From contig JARKIF010000480.1 in assembly GCA_029378245.1 (NCBI GenBank), positions 1-14,943 of the forward strand: a DNA stretch of 14,943 nucleotides, given 5' to 3'. How positions within the stretch are numbered: position 1 is the first letter of the stretch; every line of letters begins with the position of its first letter. The notes under the pieces are model-generated. The model did no database searches and was not told the DNA's origin. It saw only the letters and a list, made by a program, of their open reading frames with translations. Shown here piece after piece: positions 7,743-14,847 of the stretch. This DNA comes from Roridomyces roridus (Eukaryota > Basidiomycota > Agaricomycetes > Agaricales > Mycenaceae). Position numbers and translations under genes: made by a program.

Positions 7743-8158
7743 CAGTGATGCTTGAGGGGCGATAGGGCCTCAAGCGATAGGGGCCCTATCTGGCCCTAAA
7801 TTAGGGCCCTATCGAGTCTGGGGTCAAGTCATAGGCCCTATTGAGGTCCTAAATCTTATCTTATCTTATCTTCACGTGACGTTCCAGAGGCCGGGAGCCT
7901 CTGAAACACCTTGGAAACGGGGAGGTAACCGAGGAGCAAGAACTCACAGCCATCAATGCAACTGCAGAGTAGATGGAGCCGCAGAAATCAACATATCAGA
8001 GCAATATCAGAGGATCAAACCCATCACGGACCTATTTCCTTTTTTGGCCACCCGCCTCGATAGGGCCCTATCACAGGGCCCTATTTATAGGGGATTAGGG
8101 CCTCATAGGGCCCTATCGGTCGGCGGGGGTCGATTTAGGGGCCCTATCAGCATCACTG
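7743..8158. mobile_element. GGGCCCTAT-family hAT-type MITE (416 bp), intact ends
   Basis: CAGTGATGCT opens the element and AGCATCACTG closes it, apart from one differing base. The identical 8 bp ATTCAGGC flanks both sides (7735-7742 and 8159-8166). An 8 bp duplication with CAGTG ends places it in the hAT superfamily. Both halves are filled with GGGCCCTAT, AGGGCC and GGCCCTA units in both orientations, so the single strand could fold extensively. It has no coding capacity: the 101-codon run at 7876 crosses the end and has no domain. The middle holds three CTTATC units next to TCACGTGA. Confidence 0.9.
7855..7879. promoter_or_regulatory. Triple GATAAG plus CACGTG cluster
   Basis: Three overlapping CTTATC (7855-7870; GATAAG on the - strand) are followed two bases later by the palindrome TCACGTGA (7872-7879). 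GATAAG is the core site of fungal GATA factors and CACGTG that of bHLH factors. Any function here is inference, and the TTATC triplet may be a simple repeat. Confidence 0.35.
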
Positions 8159-8166
8159 ATTCAGGC

Positions 8167-8697
8167 TGGAGAGAAGAGTAATGTTTGGGACGCTGGGGCG
8201 GATGTCATGGCCAGGTGTGCCTTTACAGAACTTGAACGGAGGCTGTGGAGCTCCAAGCAGTCCAGCAGCCCGAGGACGCGTGTCCCCGCCGAGTTCACTG
8301 TCAGTCTGATAAGAACGGATCTGGTCCGTAGGCTGAGCAATAACACGAGAGACGTGGACGGTGGCTGGCGCAGAGGGGGCTGAATTTGGCATAAATGCCA
8401 CAGCTATCGGCAAGCATACGTAGCCTTGAGCCGTTGGTGAATGACCCGAAAAGCTGTTGAACAGTGGTTTCGATCGGGGAATGGAAGGCGATCTCGATGG
8501 CACTTGTGGGAGAAAAAGCATGAGAGAGCTGTAGAGAAGGGATTGGGTCGACGGCAAGATGAGGGAGGAGACAAACAGGGAAGGAACCAAACAAAGTCCA
8601 AAGAATCGAGAGACATCTCGTTAAAGAACGGATAATGAGAAATGTGTTTGATATGCATCTGACTTGCCATGGGAGCCATCACGGCGACCTGAACTCG
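8167..8697. other. Interior of CACTA-like element, unassigned
   Basis: Three - strand frames stay open for 97-145 codons across 8153-8784, all overlapping one another. That suggests stop-poor composition rather than a gene. The translations are Ser/Pro-rich and match no family I recognise. Confidence 0.4.
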
Positions 8698-8706
8698 GCG
8701 ACATCC

Positions 8707-9067
8707 GAGGCACGACCAAAACGGTAGCGTTAGGCGTTGATGGCGCCTATTGATCAGGCCAGATTGCCGTGATCGTTGCGACACCTATCCATGAATGCTC
8801 GGCATCAAATGCCAAGACTCGGGTTCAGCAGTGAGTGGCGGTTAGAAAACGGGTTAGGTTGGGTTCGGTTAGGTTGGGTTAGGATAGGTTGGGTGGTTAA
8901 AGGTTAGGTTGGTTAAAGTTAGGACCCAAGGGATGGTGTAAAAAACACGGGGGAGGGACTTGTGAAATTTCAGGCAGCCAGGGATGATTGCCGAGCATTT
9001 ATGGATAGGTTTTGTCACGTGCAATAGGCGTCGGACACGCCTAACGCTACCATTTTGGTATAGACTC
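8707..9067. mobile_element. GGTTAGG-core inverted-repeat element (361 bp) with 9 bp duplication
   Basis: GCGACATCC lies at both 8698-8706 and 9068-9076. Directly inside, the left end GAGGCACGACCAAAACGG and the right end (reverse complement GAGTCTATACCAAAATGG) begin an imperfect TIR of about 100 bp sharing GGTAGCGTTAGGCG, GCGCCTATTG or GACGCCTATTG, ACCTATCCAT and AATGCTCGGC. A 9 bp duplication with long TIRs fits a Mutator-like MITE. The core (8823-8949) has the same order of motifs as 840-960: TTCAGC, GTGA, CGGTTAG, GGTTAGG units, GGACCC, GTGTAAAAAA. Confidence 0.85.
8839..8923. repeat. GGTTAGG-rich block, second copy
   Basis: Irregular GGTTAGG, GGTTGGG and GGTTCGG units on the same strand as the first block at 857-1023. 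Shorter and more regular than the first. Confidence 0.8.
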
Positions 9068-9130
9068 GCGACATCCCGCTTTCTTCAGCTCGTCGTCACC
9101 TCCTCGCCAGGCCCCACTAGTCCAACCCTG

Positions 9131-9238
9131 ATGGCTGGGATACCTTCCGATACTCCGAACCTCAACAGCAAGAACATTTTCTGGCAGCGCGACGACGACG
9201 CCGAAGATCAGCTCGCACCGACGCAAATCATGAATTAA
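9131..9238 (+). pseudogene. Possible N-terminal fragment of a hAT-like ORF
   Basis: ATG 9131 opens 35 codons ending in a stop at 9236-9238. The segment FWQRDDDAEDQLAP has the aromatic plus acid-pair pattern of the hAT N-terminus at 4081-4130 (PWFNDRDDANPL), at a similar distance from the ATG. The similarity is short and low-complexity, so it may be chance. If real, it would be a gene fragment carried by the CACTA-like element. Confidence 0.2.
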
Positions 9239-9365
9239 CTTTCAAGATTCACACAGGCGACATGTGTCAATTAAGTATGGCTCGGTGGTCGAGGCGCGGG
9301 CAGTTGGGGAGGTTGGATGAGGAAGCCAGAGGGAGACACAGCTGGCACTTGGGTGCCGACCGATG

Positions 9366-9503
9366 TAGGCACAGTGTAGGCAGAGGGTAGGCACAGCTAG
9401 GCAGAGTTTCGATGAACTCACCTAGGCACAGCCCAAAATGGTGTGCCTAATGGGGTAGGCACACGTAGGCACACGTGGGCACAGCTACACACAGCCTTGC
9501 CTA
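9366..9503. repeat. Right subterminal TAGGCACA repeats
   Basis: TAGGCACA or a one-base variant occurs at 9366, 9377, 9388, 9398, 9423, 9456, 9466 and 9476. TGTGCCTA is inverted at 9442, and TGCCTA at 9498. The array is denser than at the left end, a common asymmetry in CACTA elements. Confidence 0.8.
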
Positions 9504-9526
9504 CACGGGTGCGGAATGCAGTGGTT

Positions 9527-9781
9527 GTTCGCTACTGGGGCGTGAGTCACTTTTTTTATTTACTCATGTCCAGATTTATCATTTCTTAGCATTTCACTTC
9601 TTGCCTAACCCTTCGCCGAATGGCGCTCGACTATCTGCCCATCCAGGGTTTCTCCACCATCTCGGAGCGTGCGTTTTCCAGTGCGAGTCTGATTGGTACT
9701 AAACACCGCAATCGGCTCAGCCCCAAGACCTTTGAGTGCATTCAACTTCTCAAGAGCGGGTATCGTTGTGGTCGCATCTAG
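9527..9781 (+). pseudogene. hAT transposase, C-terminal dimerisation region
   Basis: This is the last part of the transposase cut at 6848. After the duplicated GTT, exon 9527-9541 reads VRYWG. A 48 bp GT-AG intron (9542-9589, donor GTGAGT) follows, then exon 9590-9781 with stop TAG at 9779. RRMALDYLPIQGFSTISERAFSSAS and KHRNRLSPKTFECIQLLKSGY are the hallmark of the hAT C-terminal dimerisation domain; the SER.FS motif is near-invariant, and as I recall the third catalytic residue, a glutamate, lies around it. The frame is intact. It is separated from the rest of the gene by 2.7 kb of CACTA-like sequence, too long to be spliced as a typical intron here. Confidence 0.92.
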
Positions 9782-9785
9782 TGAT

Positions 9786-9917
9786 CGTCACGGGTCACCC
9801 GTGGGTATTAGCGCGATGACCCGTACCCATACCCGCCAAAGCCCGTACCCGCAATCATGGGTACGGGTCTGGCGGCGGGTTGGCGGGTGTCCCGTGGCCC
9901 GTGGTACCCGCGGAGGA
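9786..9917. repeat. Palindromic CCCGTACCC subterminal region of the hAT element
   Basis: Units related to CCCGTACCCGC occur in both orientations directly after the transposase stop. GACCCGTACCCAT (9818-9830) and ATGGGTACGGGTC (9857-9869) form a perfect 13 bp inverted repeat. Such arrays are usual inside hAT ends, where transposase binds. The exact terminus is not identified; TTTTTGACCTG ending at about 9930 is one candidate. Confidence 0.6.
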
Positions 9918-10214
9918 TTTTTGACCTGTTGGCAGGCTTAGGTGGTGAAATTGTCCATCAAGTACTGAAATATGCTTACAGGACGCATAAATTTGCATCG
10001 GAACTAACGGGAAGTGGGCACAATTGAATGCCGACTTTGATCAACTGCCCGTGATGTATCCTAGATCAAGTGGCAGCATGACGGCAGCTCACCGGCAGTG
10101 TCACCCATGTCGGTTTTTACCCTTCCAAACAGTCTTTGTCTTCCCTATGCTCGTGGACGGCATAAGACGGCATATGCGGCGGTATCTGGCCTGTTCCCAC
10201 GGGTTGCGGCGAAC
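9918..10214. other. No feature recognised
   Basis: Nothing beyond short overlapping ORFs of fewer than 70 codons. The segment joins the hAT tail to the next repeat element. Confidence 0.5.
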
Positions 10215-10591
10215 GCCGAACTGAACTTTTCGAACCTGAACTTCGGGTTCAGGTTCAAGGTTCGCAAGAATTCCGAACCGAACCTGACTGTTAGCCGCCC
10301 TTGATGCGGCCATCACAAATGGCCCATTTTGACTCGCTGTTTCGGACTTGGGAAGAAATCCGGAGAAATCCGATGATGTGCTAATATATTTGACACATTT
10401 CTGTTCATAAATCATACCAGATCATACCCGGTTCAAACGCGTTCGGCATGTCCAGGGATTCGATGAACCTTGAACTGAACTTCAGGTTCAGGTTCAGGTA
10501 TTTTCGGTACTTCGAACCTGAACTTCACGTTCAGTTCGGTTCAGTTCGAGTTCGAACCATTTGGTTGAACCGGACTTTGACAACACTAGCT
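10215..10591. mobile_element. GAACCTGAAC-repeat element (fungal hAT/MITE-like), left end unclear
   Basis: Two clusters (10215-10290 and 10463-10575) consist of GAACCTGAAC, GTTCAGGTTC, GAACTGAAC and GTTCGGTTC units. GAACCTGAAC (10232-10241) and GTTCAGGTTC (10247-10256) make a perfect hairpin. The right edge TTTGACAACACTAG looks like an element terminus (CTAGTGTTGTC inverted), because the composition changes abruptly after it. No matching left terminus or duplication was found. No coding capacity. Confidence 0.5.
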
Positions 10592-10836
10592 GGGCGCACC
10601 AGCCCGCCCGGCGCCCTCGAGGATGTGATGCCCCGGGAGACCGGCGGTAGGCTTTTGAGACTCATGCCGGTGGTGTCCGCTTTCTTGGCACGGCGGGTTC
10701 TTTCGTCCCACTCCTCATACAACGGGACCCATGCATTCGGGGTGGCACCAACTGGTCGCCGAGCACCAATAAGACCAGTGACAAAGCATACATAGTTGAT
10801 CAAACAAAAGCAAGTCTCGGAACAGGAATGGAACAA
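10592..10836 (-). pseudogene. Possible exon fragment of an unknown gene, cut by the repeat element
   Basis: On the - strand an open frame of about 80 codons runs from ATG 10836 to the edge of the GAACCTGAAC element. The stretch ATPNAWVPLYEEWDERTR and SLKSLPPVSRGITSSRAPGG has ordinary protein composition, with third positions favouring G/C. I do not recognise the family. The frame continues into the repeat element only by chance. The opposite strand is also open, so coding status is unproven. Confidence 0.28.
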
Positions 10837-11683
10837 GATCTACAATCATATCACTGCCAAGATCAACAAAAAAAATGTTGCACAATCGATTGTGTCCCTC
10901 GGCCGAGGCGGCATCATCATTTGGTGGAAAGTCCGATGTTCTCGGAGTATGCCGCAGCTGCTGAGGGGACTTATTTTCAGTTTAGGTGAGCAATAAGTGC
11001 AGCTATGGAGTTATTTGACAGTGCTGTGCAACACCTGCGGGATAATGCATTACACTACTAAACTACCGGCGGTAACAGGTCGGTAATAATGCATCATGGA
11101 TTCCATGGATTACTGGAATGATGCATTATTGACACATCCAAGGGTGAATCTCTGAGGACAACAAGGCCTCCCGACGCAGCCGCGCGGACGGAGTAAGTGC
11201 GGTAATTCAGGTGTCTCCCTGACTTTCCAAGTTTCCATGATCATGATGTCTCAAGTCATTCAATGCTTGAAGACCGCTTTTCCCGCGTCGCTCGCACTTG
11301 GAAATTGTAAAGATGGATAATAGAATGATAGATGACGGGATTCACTACCTGAATCAGCAAAGCATCCACAGGCGCGTGGCATCTTGCGCTACTTAGGTCG
11401 GGTCACGTGACCGTTCACCCACTTGTTGTAAATGGGCCCGTTGCGTGTCTGCTGGGCTGTTCAGATGTTGAGACGAAGACCCGGCAAACTTTGTATTTCC
11501 TATCTTTTTCCTATCGCTTCTTTCTGATACTTCTTATTACTTTCTATTGTTCTTCAAGACTCGTACCGTATGTATTCCATGAGGATAAGACCCCATGGTC
11601 CTGCTTCTGATATGCTACATAGATAAGAGACTTGTATAAATACGGCCTTACCTCTTTGAATATATTCAGTCTGTCTTCTCCGA
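10837..11683. other. Intergenic; palindrome and one TATA-like site
   Basis: No ORF over 70 codons has a recognisable motif. AATAATGCATCAT (11085-11097) and ATGATGCATTATT (11118-11130) form a perfect 13 bp inverted repeat, with a third related string GATAATGCATTA at 11041. GTCACGTGAC at about 11403 is a perfect bHLH-type palindrome. TATAAATA at about 11635 is TATA-like and precedes the dispersed repeat copy. Confidence 0.5.
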
Positions 11684-11771
11684 ACATAAATCTAAGCGGG
11701 GGGTTCCCGGGTCCGATTACCAAAAATGTGAGCCACATCTCATTGACAAGCTTGACTGTCCGGCCTTCCAT
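11684..11771 (+). repeat. Dispersed repeat, copy 1
   Basis: Core motifs are ACATAA, GGTTCCCGGGTCCGATT, GAGCC, ATTGACAAGCTTGACTGTCC and GGCCTTCCATA. It is homologous to copy 2 (13609-13700, inverted) and copy 3 (14848 to the end). ACTGATTGG at 11822 is also shared with copy 2, so the homology may reach there with gaps. Confidence 0.8.
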
Positions 11772-12334
11772 AATGATCCGTGTTCGATTTTCCGACCTGC
11801 ATGCACTCCGTGCACTCTCCAACTGATTGGTTACAAGAGCTATCTGCCCGCTGTCACGCTCCACGTGCCGTTACTAGTGCGCCTTTCTTGCGGGCGCTGT
11901 GCATAGAAATGTTTCCGTGCACTATGCATGAGTCGACAATGCGCAGCAAGGCCAACGAAGGCAAAACCGCTGTTTAAGTTCAACACTTCATTCTGTGACG
12001 CCGGAGTACGAGTTGGATACGAGTAAAGACACGGTCGAGCGGCACCTAATTCATGTACTTACATAATAGTGACTAATCTTACTTTTGCCTACATCGTCGA
12101 CTATGCATCCGACGACTGGGCCTCTCGGCGAACACTACATACAGTACATCTTTTGCAAAAGATACATTAAGTATCAGACCGTGGTTTGCAAAAGTTACCA
12201 GTAAATTTATCTATACCCAAAAGGCACCGAATCTCTTATCTCTGACTGTATCCATCACAGGGATCAGGGCGGCATCCTGGGGCAGTATCGGGTATACTGG
12301 CTAATGCATTGGTTCCAACACCACAGTGAGCATT

Positions 12335-12766
12335 TCACTTGCCAGTAGACCCATTAGAGCAAAGAAACTGGCTAGAACATGAGGAGAAACCTGAGTTATG
12401 AGTGTGATCATTTTGAGCTGATCCCCCTTGTTGTGCACCTACAGGGCCATATACATGTATTGGGAGTCTAAGAACTAGATGGAACATCTTAGAATTGCTC
12501 CACCCATCCATATTTGCAAGAGTATTTGCAAGATTCCACTGGTTGTGTTTGGGTCTTGCAGGATTGTAGGGTAAGAATTTGGTCAAATGTCCGGTGGAGC
12601 TCTTGAACAGAACTCCATGGATTCTCCACCAACCTTCATGATCAAGGACACTTTCTGGACCCCCTGAGCTCCCTTTCCTCATTGGTGACTTCAAATATCC
12701 CAGATTCCATTCCCTTTGTCTTCTATCAACAGAATGATCCAAAATGATCACAAAATCCCTATGCAT
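12335..12766 (-). CDS. Unrecognised ORF, 143 codons
   Basis: The longest single frame in the AT-richer block. It has a Trp-rich, neutral composition (EGWWRIHGVLF, NQWNLANTLANMDGW) and a Cys/Ser-rich end (SSCSSQFLCSNGSTG), with no domain I know. It could be a real but orphan exon, part of a repeat, or chance. A further - strand frame (12773-12958, ending PAQPRSAEYLHRK) lies just upstream in another phase and could be an earlier exon. The inverted copies of the dispersed repeat on either side suggest that both may belong to a transposable element. Confidence 0.25.
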   Translation of the reverse strand: MHRDFVIILDHSVDRRQREWNLGYLKSPMRKGSSGGPESVLDHEGWWRIHGVLFKSSTGHLTKFLPYNPARPKHNQWNLANTLANMDGWSNSKMFHLVLRLPIHVYGPVGAQQGGSAQNDHTHNSGFSSCSSQFLCSNGSTGK

Positions 12767-12958
12767 ATAACTTTACTTTCTATGCAGGTATTCAGCTGAT
12801 CTTGGTTGTGCTGGCTTCCTATACTCTAGGGTACTTGTCCCATTTGCTTCAACCACAGAGGAAAAATCAAGAGCCTGAGCAATACAGTGAAAATGGGATT
12901 TGATGACTTTTCCCACTTTCACCTGGCCTATTATGCACCTTATGGTAAGAGACTTCAA

Positions 12959-13166
12959 AAGTCATTAATAATACTCATTGAAGTCTTGGGGTGCTAAGGA
13001 TCAGGTTATCAACTGCCAATATCAATAGCTGCACCTAGATCTACCTTTTATCTCATTCACTTATAACACTCTCCCATGGCTCAGATCTGGACTGATATTT
13101 GAGATCTAGCATCCTAAGTGGTACATAAACATGCTAAGCTCACAGATCACAAAAGTATGAAACCAC
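12959..13166. other. No feature recognised
   Basis: AT-rich sequence without long frames. CCACTCTTACAG at about 13207-13218, just downstream, looks like an intron acceptor ahead of the + strand frame described next. Confidence 0.4.
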
Positions 13167-13218
13167 ATGGAAATGATATCAAAGGTGCAAAAATGCACAG
13201 ACCATTTCCACTCTTACA

Positions 13219-13415
13219 GCTGGTATATACACAAAGTGGTAACACACTTGTTGCCAAAACATGTGGAAGGATTGAAAGAAGAATTGTTGTCAGTAAAGTT
13301 TGTTAAGGATCCCAGAGGCAGATCCAATGGGAGTGCAAAAGCTGAAATTGCCTTTTGGGAGGAAAGCATAGTGGCCCAATCAGGAATAGCATCCGAAATG
13401 TCAAACACTTTTTGA
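13219..13415 (+). CDS. Possible terminal exon, unknown protein
   Basis: After an acceptor-like CTTACAG, a + frame of about 65 codons reads LLPKHVEGLKEELLSVKFV, KDPRGRSNGSAKAEIAFWEE and IVAQSGIASEMSNTF, then stops at 13413-13415. Charge pattern and regular heptad-like spacing look protein-like. No homologue is recalled and no upstream exon is identified. The opposite strand is also open over this span. Treat as tentative. Confidence 0.28.
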
Positions 13416-13608
13416 ATTCAGAGTTGATGATACCACTCTGAGGTTAGAAAACATAATGGTTCCTTTGGTATGAAGCCTGGGACACACTCGCTTTCAAAAC
13501 CTGGTGGTTGGTTTGCAAAGACTCGGCTCTGAAAAAGTATTTTGCATTTTGCGGGCCAGCCAATCAGTTTGATGTAAAACAATGTTAGCAACTCCTGTAG
13601 CTCTCAAG

Positions 13609-13700
13609 TATGGAAGGCCGGACAGTCGAGCTTGTCAATCAGAAGTCGGCTCATGGTTCGGAAATCGGACCCCGAAACCTCTCGCCGACAGTTATGTTGG
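13609..13700 (-). repeat. Dispersed repeat, copy 2 (inverted)
   Basis: Read on the - strand it gives CATAACTGTCGGCGAGAGG, GGGGTCCGATTTC, GAGCCGACTTCTGATTGACA and GACTGTCCGGCCTTCCATA, matching copies 1 and 3. With copy 1 it forms an inverted pair about 1.9 kb apart. Confidence 0.8.
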
Positions 13701-13740
13701 GATCAAGACTGCTTGAAGAAATCTGAAATACTTAGTATGA

Positions 13741-14497
13741 GCAGGGTTGCAGGGTGGACAAATGCGCCGTGTGCGCGCACCGCCTTTATCGCGATCGGCA
13801 TGCTCCGGCGGAGCCCGGCATAGTCATGGCAGCAGTTGTTCCAGTGATATTTCGGATTTTCGCAAGATTTCCGTGATGAATTAGTTGCTTGACGTCGGCA
13901 TGGGTCTCGGGCGATCCTACAAAGGAGCGGCGTAACGATCACGTGACTTGGGCGATGAGGCGCATCATGTATCGCTTTGTTTGGACTCGCCTCTTGACTT
14001 CAAACCACACCATCACTACTAATAGTGCTCGGCCAAATAACAATGACCCTGCACGCCTACCCAGTTCATTCGACAACGATACTGTGACGGCCACTGGTAC
14101 GAGAATGACGACGACAACCGGCGGTCTCCGCCTCGCGAGTACGACCCAGCCCCCCGGGCATCGAGTCTACGACAAAGTATTCTTGTTGGTGTAGGCCGCT
14201 GATCCGGATGAAGCTGAGGTGCTCAAGATTCAACTGGTGCATGTGGGCACTTAATGCCTTTCCTTTCTGATCCAAGTCGAGTCTTCCTTGTAGAAACGGC
14301 ACAACAATAGTCTCGCAAAGTTGCGCTTGAAAATGCTGACAATGAGCAGCTGAATCCGCAACGTCTACATCTCCCTCGCATCGTCGAGCACGGGTTCTTC
14401 CGGCATGGCCACCTGGTGTGTGGTTTTATTTCAATAATCCGGTTGACTCGATTTCAGTAACCCTGCCTTCCCGCTCTTTATACTGTACATTTTCTTA
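13741..14497. other. Unassigned, GC-richer stretch
   Basis: A 101-codon + frame (13889-14194) is Thr/Asn-rich with no domain, and an alternative phase over 14070-14190 is equally open. An intron-like GTGTGT...TTTCAG lies at about 14416-14458 but does not join two convincing exons. GATCACGTGAC occurs at about 13937. No gene is supported. Confidence 0.35.
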
Positions 14498-14818
14498 ATG
14501 AAGTCCCACTACTGCCTACCCTCCTCCCCCTTGACACTGTCAGACGTACGATCGAGGACTGCCATTATCCTTGGCGCTGTGGGCGTGGGCGCATGTATCT
14601 GGCTGTGGTGTCGTACGGACTCTTGGCTTTCTGTTCTTCCTTCCTGCATCAGGCTCGTCTCGGAGTCTTCTTCATCCTCATCGAGGTATCAACGGTGCTC
14701 GGCTATTGAGATCGTTGGTTCACAAATGACAGTGCGCTGCCTCAGAATCGGGATAAGGGTGGTGCGGCCAGATGTCCAGACCAGAGTCACCAGACCGCTG
14801 GACCGGCTCGAGGGCTAG
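14498..14818 (+). CDS. Small unrecognised ORF with one possible membrane helix
   Basis: 106 codons from ATG 14498, about 20 bp after a TTTATACT string. IILGAVGVGACIWLWC (residues about 23-38) is hydrophobic enough for a membrane helix, followed by a serine run and an Arg-rich tail. No family is recognised. Length alone does not exclude chance. Confidence 0.18.
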   Translation: MKSHYCLPSSPLTLSDVRSRTAIILGAVGVGACIWLWCRTDSWLSVLPSCIRLVSESSSSSSRYQRCSAIEIVGSQMTVRCLRIGIRVVRPDVQTRVTRPLDRLEG

Positions 14819-14847
14819 CCTTCAACCATCTGGATTCTGGAATGAGT

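Larger units (their letters stand above)
6848..9523. mobile_element. CACTA-like (EnSpm/CMC-type) non-autonomous element
   Basis: The element starts CACTGCATTCCG and ends with its exact reverse complement CGGAATGCAGTG (12 bp TIR), flanked by a 3 bp duplication GTT (6845-6847, 9524-9526). Removing the element and one GTT joins ...TDDV to RYWG in frame, which fixes both ends. A CACTR terminus, a 3 bp duplication and many short subterminal repeats in both orientations are diagnostic of CACTA transposons. No transposase or other recognisable gene lies inside, so it must depend on an element elsewhere. It carries a GGGCCCTAT MITE (7743-8158) and a GGTTAGG-core element (8707-9067); without them it is about 1.9 kb. 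Confidence 0.88.

Noticed and set aside
8153..8784. Real gene on the - strand in the CACTA-like element
   Set aside because: Three overlapping phases are all open, translations are low-complexity Ser/Pro, and one frame crosses the MITE border.
10093..10591. CAGTGTCACCC near 10095 as left end of the GAACCTGAAC element
   Set aside because: Alignment to CTAGTGTTGTCAAAG needs gaps, and no duplication follows.
11403..13947. Scattered CACGTGAC sites (about 7872, 9015, 11404, 13938) as a regulon
   Set aside because: A 6-8 bp palindrome recurring four times in unrelated elements over 15 kb is not enough evidence of shared control.
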